Of a stretch of DNA of 13,107 nucleotides, positions 1-6,320 are shown one piece after another (positions within the stretch are counted from its first letter, which is position 1; each line of letters begins with the position of its first letter). Source of the stretch: Clostridiaceae bacterium (lineage in GTDB: Bacteria; Bacillota; Clostridia; Oscillospirales; Acutalibacteraceae). Position numbers and translations under genes: made by a program. The notes beneath the pieces are model-generated. The model did not search any database. It saw only the letters and a list, made by a program, of their open reading frames with translations, and was not told where the DNA came from. The DNA is taken from assembly GCA_016297645.1 (NCBI GenBank), contig JAEDGF010000052.1:1-13107 (forward strand). Reading direction: 5' to 3'.

Positions 1-24
1 TATCAGTATATTTGTGTTTGTCAT
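1..24 (-). CDS. Start of an unidentified gene, truncated by the window edge
   Basis: Read on the minus strand, an ATG at 24-22 opens a frame (M-T-N-T-N-I-L-I) that runs off the left edge. A strong Shine-Dalgarno sequence GGAGG (plus-strand CCTCC at 30-34) sits 5 bases before the ATG. A TTGATT box lies about 40 bases further up, but no good -10 box accompanies it. Eight residues are too few to identify the product. It is called a gene only because of the ribosome binding site and start codon. It would be the next minus-strand gene after the oxidoreductase at 428-1453, separated from it by a terminator, so it is probably transcribed independently. Confidence 0.5.
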
Positions 25-282
25 ATTGACCTCCGGAAACTTAAATTTTTGTAGTTTAAATCAAGAAACATCTTCTCATATTTTTTATGTGGTATCGCAC
101 ATTCTTTCAAACTGCTCGCCGTTTCTTTTACTCCCGCTTTGCCGATATGTTTGCTTTCTCCGTATTGCCTAATCGCGAGCCACAATTCACTTTACTGAAA
201 GCAATCGTTTTCACTTCCCTGTTTTCGTTTTTCCGAGCCGTAAGGCAATTCGAAGCGGGAATGGACTCCCGACCAGAACAAA
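25..282. other. Gene-free stretch with nested inverted repeats
   Basis: Together with 341-427 this is about 400 bp without a supportable gene. It contains two nested inverted repeats: TCCCGCTT (132-139) with AAGCGGGA (253-260), and inside it ATTGCCT (164-170) with AGGCAAT (243-249). A competing short hairpin is CGGGA (256-260) with TCCCG (267-271), so the AAGCGGGA arm could pair in two ways. A 93-codon plus-strand frame from 87 to 368 has no ribosome binding site and runs through the terminator, so it is not called. A minus-strand frame of about 55 codons is open across 130-290 but has no usable start. The stretch may be an interspersed intergenic element or the remains of one; I cannot identify it. 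Confidence 0.35.
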
Positions 283-340
283 AAAAGACTATACTTCACA
301 CGACGCCTGACTTTGAGTCTGATGTGAAATATAGTCTTTT
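283..340 (-). terminator. Rho-independent terminator of the oxidoreductase gene
   Basis: Two 18-base arms (283-300 and 323-340) are complementary except at one position, around a 22-base loop. In a minus-strand transcript the odd position is a G-U wobble, so the whole stem pairs; in a plus-strand transcript it is a C-A mismatch. On the minus strand the stem runs directly into a seven-T tract ending near 280. Both facts point to minus-strand termination, about 90 bases after the stop codon at 428. The arms are A/T-rich at the outside, so the same element could give weak termination in the other direction. Confidence 0.8.
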
Positions 341-427
341 GTTATTATCGGTCAGTTTCTTCGGCTGAACTTAAAGAACAGCTTACACAAAACCGTCCGG
401 CATTATTACGCCGTTACTCTGCGGTGC

Positions 428-1453
428 TCAGCAATAGAACTCCATGGGATAAGTGAGATACTCGTTGGGTTCGAGCTGATCGGCGGTGACATAGCCGGAG
501 GGTGCGCGAAGAAGTGAAGGCAGACGGTTAACTACCGTTGCGCAGGTGTGTTCAACCGTGGCAGGCTTCACGACATGGAACTCGGTGTCCGGTTCGCCGG
601 AAATAAGCCAGTCGCACATATCGCCGTCGTCGGGGCCGTAGACCTTACCGATAGTTTCCTCTTCAACGGTAATGCCCTGCATGGTTTCAATCGTTACGAC
701 AGCGGACATACCGATGCAGCGTCCTGCTTTGATGGTCTTGCCGAGTGTTTCGGAATAAATATCACGGTCGATGATACAGGGCACATGCTTCTGCTCGATG
801 GACTTTATTGTAAGTCCGAGCTTATTGCAAATAGCTTCGCTTGCGTTCCATGCGTAGGAAGGCTCGAACTCCTCGGGATGAGCAATCTTCTGTTCAAACT
901 CCTCGGGAGTCAAATCGCAGCCGTGGGCGTTTGCAAGCGCCAAGCCGTATTCGTCGACATTGTAGCTGTATGCACCCTTGATTTTTGTTATCTTGTGGCA
1001 GCCGCCCGCAACGAGGGCAACCATATTGATCCAGAATATATCCTGCATACCGCTGCCGGTTATAGTGCAGTTATTCTCTTTTGCAAGCGCGTCAAGACGG
1101 TTTATCTGTGCGGCAGAGGTCGTCCACGGATAAATTGCTTCTTCGCAGGTGGTGATAACATTGATACCGCGCGAAACGCATTTTTCGACATGGTTGTAAA
1201 TATCGTTTATGAAGCTAAACAGCGTAACGATAGCGACATCGGCGTCGCACTCGTCGAGAACCTTATCGGCATTGTCGGAGATGATAACGCCGGTCTTAAC
1301 ACCCAACTCTGCAAAATCGCCGACATCCTGTCCTACGATTTCGGGATTGACATCAATCGCTCCGACGATCTGAGCGCCGTGCTCATTCAGGTAGCGAAGA
1401 ATGTACTTACTCATTTTTCCGCAGCCGTACTGTACAACTTTGATTTTTTCCAT
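428..1453 (-). CDS. NAD(P)-dependent oxidoreductase, 2,4-diaminopentanoate dehydrogenase-like
   Basis: A 341-residue cytoplasmic protein. Residues about 4-130 look like a Rossmann fold of the dihydrodipicolinate-reductase type: VVQYGCGKMSKYILRYL (about 6-22) occupies the glycine-rich dinucleotide loop, and VGAIDVNPEIVG follows on the second strand. The rest resembles the C-terminal domain of 2,4-diaminopentanoate dehydrogenase (the Ord enzyme of clostridial ornithine fermentation), with motifs such as TGSGMQDIFW. The length fits that family. Start choice: the frame extends 24 codons further up, but the ATG at 1453 has GGAGGA 7 bases before it, while the longer version would run through the promoter at 1501-1538. 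No ornithine aminomutase or thiolase genes are nearby, so the ornithine role is unproven and the substrate is unknown. It lies directly downstream of a MerR regulator and has its own MerR-type promoter. Confidence 0.62.
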   Translation of the reverse strand: MEKIKVVQYGCGKMSKYILRYLNEHGAQIVGAIDVNPEIVGQDVGDFAELGVKTGVIISDNADKVLDECDADVAIVTLFSFINDIYNHVEKCVSRGINVITTCEEAIYPWTTSAAQINRLDALAKENNCTITGSGMQDIFWINMVALVAGGCHKITKIKGAYSYNVDEYGLALANAHGCDLTPEEFEQKIAHPEEFEPSYAWNASEAICNKLGLTIKSIEQKHVPCIIDRDIYSETLGKTIKAGRCIGMSAVVTIETMQGITVEEETIGKVYGPDDGDMCDWLISGEPDTEFHVVKPATVEHTCATVVNRLPSLLRAPSGYVTADQLEPNEYLTYPMEFYC

Positions 1454-1500
1454 AGATGCTTCCTCCAATATTTTTTTCGGCGGACTGCTCCGCTTTCTTA

Positions 1501-1538
1501 CAGTTATATTATAAACTCTAATCACGGTTGAGAGTCAA
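1501..1538 (-). promoter_or_regulatory. MerR-type promoter and operator with 19-bp spacer
   Basis: Read on the minus strand, a -35 box TTGACT (plus 1533-1538) and a perfect -10 box TATAAT (plus 1508-1513) are separated by 19 bases instead of 17. A dyad with arms ACTCT (1515-1519) and AGAGT (1531-1535) spans the spacer. An over-long spacer covered by a dyad is the known architecture of promoters that MerR-family activators untwist. The expected transcript start is near 1501, giving a leader of about 48 bases before the ATG at 1453. The merR-like gene itself is immediately upstream, which makes it the likely regulator. Confidence 0.85.
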
Positions 1539-1556
1539 GGAAAATTTGTGAAAAAT

Positions 1557-2402
1557 TTATCGATCGAATTGCACAGGTACCTGCAAGCGCAAAAACATAT
1601 TGCGCCGGCTATCGTCAAAGACATTGAACTCGGTCATTATCTCGCAGAAATAGTCGCCGCAGACAGTTCGGTTATGCTCCTTGCAGTCCCGCAAAAGCAG
1701 CTGCGCATATTCAATCTCGTCGTCAAAATTGTCGAGATAGACACAGGCATACATACCGCTGTCGACAATGACCGTTTCCGGCAGATTAGGCTGATCGCGA
1801 TAACCTACAAAAACAAATGTATCCTTCGGGACAAAATTGCCGCTTGCAAAATCTTCTTTTTGAATAGATGTGCCCACATTATATGAATGCGCCTGCAAAA
1901 AACCGCGCTCCATAAGAGCCTTACGCAGTACAACAAGCTCCTTTTCGAACGCGGGTAAGCCCTCTTTGTAGAAATCGGTGCCGCACGGGACTCCCCACAA
2001 ATAGCGCCGGTCGATATATTCAAGCACCACAGTCCCCGTTTCCGGCGATTTTCTGTACCGTTCAATGGACGCAATTGCGCGTTCGACCGCGTCATGCTGC
2101 GCACGCAGCGCACGCATCTGACGGTGAAGCTGCTCGTTTTTCTGTGTGAGGATCGTTTCTATTAAAACTATATCCTCTTTTTGCAGAACATCGCTTATCT
2201 CGTTAAGGCTCATGCCGAGCTCCTTCATGTATGCTATCATATCAAGGCGTGCATTCTGCGCTATGTCGTAATAACGATATCCCGTTTCGGGATCTTTATA
2301 CTTGGGCTTCAACAGCCCCAGCTCGTCGTAAAGCCTTAAAGTCGCCACCGACAAATGACTCATTTCGGCAGCTTTCCCTATTGATAAAAGTCCGTCTTTC
2401 AT
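1557..2402 (-). CDS. MerR-family transcriptional activator with C-terminal ligand-binding-type domain
   Basis: A 281-residue regulator. Residues about 5-75 form the MerR winged helix-turn-helix: LSIGKAAEMSHLSVATLRLYDELGLL, followed by the wing with a GYRYYD motif. Residues about 75-120 form the expected dimerising coiled coil (KNEQLHRQMRALRAQHDAVERAI). Residues about 125-281 make a longer C-terminal domain of the BmrR/GyrI-like size class, which in relatives binds hydrophobic or cationic small molecules; I infer the domain from size and context, not from ligand residues. There is no metal-binding cysteine cluster, so metal sensing is unlikely. The ATG at 2402 has GGAGGGAG close upstream. The obvious target is the oxidoreductase promoter 20 bases beyond its own stop codon, and a shared 11-base half-site suggests autoregulation too. 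Confidence 0.88.
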   Translation of the reverse strand: MKDGLLSIGKAAEMSHLSVATLRLYDELGLLKPKYKDPETGYRYYDIAQNARLDMIAYMKELGMSLNEISDVLQKEDIVLIETILTQKNEQLHRQMRALRAQHDAVERAIASIERYRKSPETGTVVLEYIDRRYLWGVPCGTDFYKEGLPAFEKELVVLRKALMERGFLQAHSYNVGTSIQKEDFASGNFVPKDTFVFVGYRDQPNLPETVIVDSGMYACVYLDNFDDEIEYAQLLLRDCKEHNRTVCGDYFCEIMTEFNVFDDSRRNMFLRLQVPVQFDR

Positions 2403-2437
2403 CGTTCTCCCTCCGAAAAACCCTATTCTTACATTAG

Positions 2438-2466
2438 AGTTTACCTGATTTTTCCTGTACAGTCAA
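2438..2466 (-). promoter_or_regulatory. Promoter of the MerR regulator gene
   Basis: On the minus strand a -35 box TTGACT (plus 2461-2466) and a weaker -10 box TAAACT (plus 2438-2443) are 17 bases apart. The -10 box is part of TAAACTCTAAT, an 11-base string that also occurs (on the opposite strand) in the 19-bp-spacer operator at 1511-1521. Overlap of a likely half-site with the -10 box fits negative autoregulation. Confidence 0.6.
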
Positions 2467-2505
2467 GCGCGAAAAAGAACTCTGCGAGTTCGACAGAAAC
2501 AAAAC

Positions 2506-2552
2506 AACCGCGTTCGCCGAGGCTTTACACATTAAGCCCGGAGGACGCGGTT
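2506..2552 (-). terminator. Terminator of the GH109-kinase-GH4 operon
   Basis: A hairpin with outer arms AACCGCGT (2506-2513) and ACGCGGTT (2545-2552) and inner arms GGCTT (2521-2525) and AAGCC (2534-2538). On the minus strand it is followed by GTTTTGTTTC, an interrupted T tract. It lies about 75 bases after the stop codon at 2627 and before the promoter of the MerR gene, so it closes the operon and insulates the regulator. A second small hairpin, CGGCG (2562-2566) with CGCCG (2574-2578), is followed by six Ts at 2583-2588 on the plus strand and would block antisense transcription. Confidence 0.7.
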
Positions 2553-2626
2553 ACTGTTTTACGGCGATTTATGCGCCGCCGATTTTTTACTGTTCGGCAA
2601 ACGGAAAAGCTGCCTTTTATTTATAA

Positions 2627-3913
2627 TTATTTGCCGAGGAACTGGGGAAGGAACTCGCGGTGAGCGTCCTTCATCTCCTTGTAGCAGGCAACGGAATTTT
2701 CAAAGTCGCCGATAAGGGGATGTACCATCATGGCGTTATAAGCAGCTCTGTCATCGCCGTTTATTGCGGCTTCGATAGCGTACTTCTCATAGGTCTTTAC
2801 AGCCGTCATGAGTCCGACCATGTGGCGGGTCCATGTGTGGCTGACGGGAACAGGCTTTGCGCCGTCCGAGCCGATAACGGCTGCGATCTCAACAACATCA
2901 TCATCGTTCATAAACGGAAGCGTGCCGTTATTGAGAATATTTACGACATGAACATCCTGCTTGTTGTTTGCAATAGAATCAATAAGTGAGCAGGCTGCAA
3001 GCGAATACTTGTGTCCGCCGCGCTTGTCGAGGAGCGCAGGCTTTACGCACAGCTCTTCGTCCTGATACATTTTAAGAAGCTGCTCCTCAATTTCCATGCA
3101 GACCTGAGCGCGTGTGCGCTTATCCTCTCTGAGGTGTTTGAGCTTGGCGTTGCGGTTGTAGTAATACTGCAAATAGGAGGACGGCCAGCCGCCGCAGGCT
3201 CTGAGGCAGTCAGGGTCAAATCCGTCGTCTACGATATTAGCCATGACCTTGGGTGCGAAGCCCTCGTCAAACAGCTTGTAGAGGACCTCCTCGCCCTTGC
3301 CGTTGATAACGCTTGTTATCCAGCTGAGGTGGTTGAGTCCGAGATATGTGATCTTTGCGTCCTGACCGACATTTTCTTTGATATCGTCAATCATATCAAT
3401 GGGGACATTGCAAAGACCGATGCATTTTACCTTTGTATTATTGAGGACATAATCCGTTATGATGCCCGAGGGGTTTGTGAAGTTTATGAGCCATGCGTCG
3501 GGGCAGATTTCCTCTATCTTCTTACAAATATTGCCTATAACGGGAATAGTACGAAGCGCCTTGAAGAAGCCGCCGATACCGGTGGTTTCCTGACCGATAA
3601 GACCGTACTTAATCGGAATGGACTCATCGAGGTAACGCGCGGGGAGCTTTCCTACTCTTATCTGCGTTACGACAAAATCCGCACCGACAAGGGACGCGTC
3701 AAGATCGTCGGTCATAACGACCTCGGTTTCAAGACCTGCGCGTCTTATCATTCTTTCGCAAAGTCCGCCTACTATCGTGCGTTTGCGCTCATCAATATCC
3801 ATAAGTACAAGCCTTTTGAGCTTTAAGGAGTCCTTTCTCTGCAAGAAACCGTCTACAAGCTCGGGGCAGTATGTGCTGCCCGAACCGATTACGGTCACAT
3901 TGATTTCTTTCAT
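2627..3913 (-). CDS. Family 4 glycoside hydrolase, 6-phospho-beta-glucosidase-like
   Basis: A 428-residue cytoplasmic enzyme, the normal length for GH4. Visible hallmarks: the NAD-binding loop GSGSTYCPE (10-18), the long conserved stretch VTQIRVGKLPARYLDESIPIKYGLIGQETTG (about 82-112), NFTNPSG (144-150), GLCNVP with the presumed metal-ligand Cys168, and GLNHLSW with presumed metal-ligand His195. GH4 enzymes hydrolyse glycosides, usually 6-phosphorylated ones, by NAD+- and Mn2+-dependent oxidation at C3, elimination and water addition. The pattern is closest to the CelF/LicH 6-phospho-beta-glucosidase branch. Start choice: an ATG at 3922 directly abuts AAAGGA and cannot use it, while the ATG at 3913 has AAAGGA 9 bases upstream. 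It is the last gene of the operon, 18 bases after the kinase. No PTS genes are in view, so the phosphate must come from elsewhere, possibly the neighbouring kinase. Confidence 0.88.
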   Translation of the reverse strand: MKEINVTVIGSGSTYCPELVDGFLQRKDSLKLKRLVLMDIDERKRTIVGGLCERMIRRAGLETEVVMTDDLDASLVGADFVVTQIRVGKLPARYLDESIPIKYGLIGQETTGIGGFFKALRTIPVIGNICKKIEEICPDAWLINFTNPSGIITDYVLNNTKVKCIGLCNVPIDMIDDIKENVGQDAKITYLGLNHLSWITSVINGKGEEVLYKLFDEGFAPKVMANIVDDGFDPDCLRACGGWPSSYLQYYYNRNAKLKHLREDKRTRAQVCMEIEEQLLKMYQDEELCVKPALLDKRGGHKYSLAACSLIDSIANNKQDVHVVNILNNGTLPFMNDDDVVEIAAVIGSDGAKPVPVSHTWTRHMVGLMTAVKTYEKYAIEAAINGDDRAAYNAMMVHPLIGDFENSVACYKEMKDAHREFLPQFLGK

Positions 3914-3931
3914 CTTTATCATTCCTTTCGA

Positions 3932-4867
3932 TTATTTTTCAAGCATCCAGTTTATGCACCCCGTGACGGGGGGCACGGTGAGTTTTACGAATTTAAGCTT
4001 TTTGCCGCTCAGGCTCTCCGCCTTTGCGTGAAGCATATCGATATATACTTCCGACGGCAGCTTTATGTGAATGGAACCGGAGAGGACCACCTCAACCTCG
4101 TCCGCTTCGAAGTGTTGTTTTTTGATATGTGCGGCTATGAACTGCGCGCCCCTCAGAGCCATTTTTTCGCAGAGCGAAACGGCAGCCGCGTCACCCTCGT
4201 TGAGGGCGGCAAAGAAAATATCTATCATATCGCGAATGAGCTTATCTTCGGCAGCTTCAAGACGCGGAATAAGCGACAGAACCGAGTCGCGCTCCGGTTT
4301 GATACCGAGCATTTCGACAGCCTTTTGAGTACACGAGGTCGGCATTGCATCAAGGCAGACATCGTCATAGATAAGGCGGAAGGTTTCGCGAGCTATCCAG
4401 TGGCCGCCGCCGACATCGCCCGAAAGATCGCCGAAGCCGCCTATCTGCAAAAGGTTTCCGTCGTCGTCAACGGAATTGCAGCAGGTACCGGTGCCGCAGT
4501 TGTAGCCTATTGCGCTCTTGTTCTTCGCACCGGCTTTCACCACGATAAAGCCGTCATTGTAAATGGAGAACCGCACATTGAGTCCGAGCTTTTTTAATTC
4601 CGCCGTCATCTCGTCGCACTGGTACTGATGGTCGATGCCGGCAAGCGCCATGAGAATGTGCGTAACATCTCTTTGACGAAGCGCGTTGTCGAGCAGGATT
4701 TCCTCTATGCCGTCCATTATGATACCGGCGGCTTCGGGAATGCCGCCTTCCAGATTTTCGTGGTTGCTGCCCGTTGTTGTGGCGGTAGACAGCATCACCT
4801 TGTTTTCGTCAAAAAGGGCGTACTGTGTTTTTGTGCCGCCGCCGTCTATTCCTATATAGTAATTCAT
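3932..4867 (-). CDS. BadF/BcrA-type sugar kinase, N-acetylglucosamine kinase-like
   Basis: A 311-residue ASKHA-fold kinase. The phosphate-1 loop is DGGGTKT (8-14) at the extreme N-terminus. A second phosphate loop follows at NCGTGTCC, then GGFGDLSGDVGGGHWIARE, which is typical of eukaryote-like and bacterial N-acetylglucosamine kinases of the BadF/BadG/BcrA family. VVLSGSIH near the C-terminus is the adenosine-site motif. No iron-sulphur cysteines of the true BadF dehydratase activators are evident, which favours sugar phosphorylation. The ATG at 4867 has GGAGAG 8 bases upstream; only 17 bases separate it from the GH109-like gene and 18 from the GH4 gene, so the three are one transcript. It may phosphorylate GlcNAc/GalNAc or a whole disaccharide to make the GH4 substrate; the sequence does not decide. 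Confidence 0.82.
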   Translation of the reverse strand: MNYYIGIDGGGTKTQYALFDENKVMLSTATTTGSNHENLEGGIPEAAGIIMDGIEEILLDNALRQRDVTHILMALAGIDHQYQCDEMTAELKKLGLNVRFSIYNDGFIVVKAGAKNKSAIGYNCGTGTCCNSVDDDGNLLQIGGFGDLSGDVGGGHWIARETFRLIYDDVCLDAMPTSCTQKAVEMLGIKPERDSVLSLIPRLEAAEDKLIRDMIDIFFAALNEGDAAAVSLCEKMALRGAQFIAAHIKKQHFEADEVEVVLSGSIHIKLPSEVYIDMLHAKAESLSGKKLKFVKLTVPPVTGCINWMLEK

Positions 4868-4884
4868 CAGTCGTTCTCTCCGTT

Positions 4885-6147
4885 CTAGTCAAAAAATTCG
4901 TTGCATATTTCGCTCAGGCAAAACTCGCTTCTGCGCTCGGGTTCACGGTCTATCCACATTCCGCTCGTGAAATCGGGGATCGGAACGGGGGCGCCGCCCA
5001 TTGCCACGCTCTGCTCGGAAAGACAGGTTATAGCCATAAGCGTTGCGGTATCGTAAACATCAATAGGCGGAGCGGCGTTGAGCTGAACGCTCTCGGCAAA
5101 CGCAGACAGAACAAGGTAGTCCATTCCGCCGTGTCCCTGTGTTTTGACGCCGTCAATACGATATTTTTTCCATAAGGGGTGATCATATTTATCAATATGC
5201 TTCTGAATAGGCTCGTATTCATGCGTTGACTCGGTAACACCGTCAACCGCGATAAAGGAGTCCGTATCGCTCAGCTCCGTAAATACTCCCTTTGTGCCCT
5301 GTACGACATAATTGCGTGAATACGGGCGCGGCAGGCAGCAGTCGTGATGAAGCGTTATCGTTTCGCCGTGGGCAGTTTTTATCATGGTGGTTACGACATC
5401 GCCCTCGGTAAAATGGTAGCCGTAGAGGTCGTAGTCCTCGCCCTTGTTGTTCTTTATCCAATCGTTTAAGCCGCGTGATTTGCTTGCCATCGAGCAGAGA
5501 GTAAGGAGTCTGTTGCCCCTGTTGATATTAAGGAGCTTGCAGATAGGTCCGAGCTGGTGTGTGGGATAAAGCTCGCCGTTTCTGTTCTGGAAATTGAACA
5601 GTCTGCCGTGAATGTTTTCTCTGCCGAGGACTATTTCGTCCCTGAGGTCGTGACGGTAGCCGCCCTCGCAGTTTACAAGCTCGCCGAAAAGCCCCTGCTT
5701 TACCATGTTGAACACCGCCATCTCCTTGCGGTCGTAGCAGCAGTTTTCAAGAAGCATACAGAATTTTCCCGTTTTTTCGCTCGTGTGAACAAGCTCCCAG
5801 CATTCCTCAACGGAGGCTGCGCCGCCGACTTCGGTTGCGACATGAAGTCCGTGCTCCATTGCGTATACGGCGATACGGGAATGGGTTATCCATGTGGTGC
5901 ATATCATGACGGCGTCAAGCTGCTCTTTGTCGATCATCTCTTTGTAGTCGAGGTATGAATTGACTTCGTAGCCCGAGTAGCTTTCGCTCTCTTTAACTAT
6001 TTTTATTCCGTTCTCCGCTCTTTCGGGGACTAAATCGCATACCGCCGGGCAGACAACGCCGGGCACTTCGAGCAGAAGTGCAAGCTGCGAACGGCCTCTG
6101 CCGCTTATTCCTATCGCGCCGATTCTAACCGTTTTTATCTCACTCAT
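4885..6147 (-). CDS. Gfo/Idh/MocA-fold protein of the GH109 type (NAD-dependent alpha-N-acetylgalactosaminidase-like)
   Basis: A 420-residue protein with an N-terminal Rossmann domain (IGAIGISGRGRSQ, about 9-21) and a C-terminal Gfo/Idh/MocA domain. Features shared with GH109 alpha-N-acetylgalactosaminidases are ENCCYDR (134-140), EGGYRHDLR (161-169), YPTHQLGP (194-201), RPYSR (274-278) and GHGGMD. The spacings Glu134-Tyr164 (30) and His197-Tyr276 (79) match those I recall for the active-site residues of the characterised Elizabethkingia enzyme. GH109 uses tightly bound NAD+ and transient C3 oxidation. There is no signal peptide, unlike many secreted GH109 enzymes, so it acts on imported sugars. 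Start choice: the frame opens with TTG at 6174, but ATG at 6147 has AGGCGG 8 bases upstream. Substrate specificity is not certain; a true dehydrogenase remains possible. Confidence 0.8.
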   Translation of the reverse strand: MSEIKTVRIGAIGISGRGRSQLALLLEVPGVVCPAVCDLVPERAENGIKIVKESESYSGYEVNSYLDYKEMIDKEQLDAVMICTTWITHSRIAVYAMEHGLHVATEVGGAASVEECWELVHTSEKTGKFCMLLENCCYDRKEMAVFNMVKQGLFGELVNCEGGYRHDLRDEIVLGRENIHGRLFNFQNRNGELYPTHQLGPICKLLNINRGNRLLTLCSMASKSRGLNDWIKNNKGEDYDLYGYHFTEGDVVTTMIKTAHGETITLHHDCCLPRPYSRNYVVQGTKGVFTELSDTDSFIAVDGVTESTHEYEPIQKHIDKYDHPLWKKYRIDGVKTQGHGGMDYLVLSAFAESVQLNAAPPIDVYDTATLMAITCLSEQSVAMGGAPVPIPDFTSGMWIDREPERRSEFCLSEICNEFFD

Positions 6148-6191
6148 GGTAAACACCGCCTGAAAATCCTTCAAAACATATATTCAAAGTA

Positions 6192-6220
6192 AGTATAACA
6201 CAAAGAAACGGTAAAATCTA
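6192..6220 (-). promoter_or_regulatory. Promoter of the GH109-kinase-GH4 operon
   Basis: On the minus strand an extended -10 element TGTTATACT (plus 6192-6200) is well placed, with a weak -35 region (TAGATT, plus 6215-6220) 17 bases upstream. The expected start is near 6185, about 38 bases before the ATG at 6147. An extended -10 box often compensates for a poor -35 box, so an activator is possible. Confidence 0.5.
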
Positions 6221-6224
6221 TACC
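6210..6224. promoter_or_regulatory. Candidate operator dyad in the divergent intergenic region
   Basis: A 15-base imperfect palindrome, GGTAAAATCTATACC, overlaps the -35 region of the minus-strand promoter and lies about 24 bases upstream of the plus-strand -35 box. Four outer base pairs match perfectly and one inner pair also matches. It is the best operator-like dyad between the divergent transcription units, but one copy alone is weak evidence. Confidence 0.3.
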
Positions 6225-6247
6225 TATTATAAAAATAATGTGAGTCG

Positions 6248-6275
6248 TTGACTTTATTTTTAGAAATGGTAGAAT
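6248..6275 (+). promoter_or_regulatory. Promoter of the NagA-like gene
   Basis: A -35 box TTGACT (6248-6253) and a -10 box TAGAAT (6270-6275) are separated by 16 bases, each matching the consensus in five of six positions. The expected start near 6282 leaves a leader of about 40 bases that consists largely of the tandem repeat at 6294-6319. Confidence 0.7.
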
Positions 6276-6293
6276 AGTAAGTAGAACACCAAA

Positions 6294-6319
6294 ACGGAGA
6301 TAAAATACGGAGATAAAAT
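6294..6319 (+). repeat. Perfect 13-bp tandem duplication carrying the Shine-Dalgarno sequence
   Basis: ACGGAGATAAAAT occurs at 6294-6306 and again, with no gap, at 6307-6319. Each copy has a GGAG ribosome binding site. The second GGAG (6309-6312) is 8 bases before the ATG at 6321, a normal distance; the first is 21 bases away. Exact tandem copies of this kind arise by slippage and can gain or lose a copy. Confidence 0.9.
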
Positions 6320-6320
6320 A

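Noticed and set aside
87..368. A 93-codon plus-strand frame near the left edge
   Set aside because: No Shine-Dalgarno sequence precedes the ATG, the composition is not protein-like, and the frame runs straight through the terminator stem at 283-340.
548..1531. A 327-codon plus-strand open frame antisense to the oxidoreductase gene
   Set aside because: It mirrors almost the full length of the real gene on the other strand. It has no ribosome binding site, no recognisable domain, and crosses the clear MerR-type promoter. Long antisense frames are expected from the codon bias here; 3011-3826 and 4028-4597 are similar shadows.
3932..4867. BadF/HgdC-type dehydratase activator
   Set aside because: No bridging cysteine pair of the iron-sulphur activators is evident, no dehydratase genes are near, and the motifs and neighbours fit a sugar kinase.
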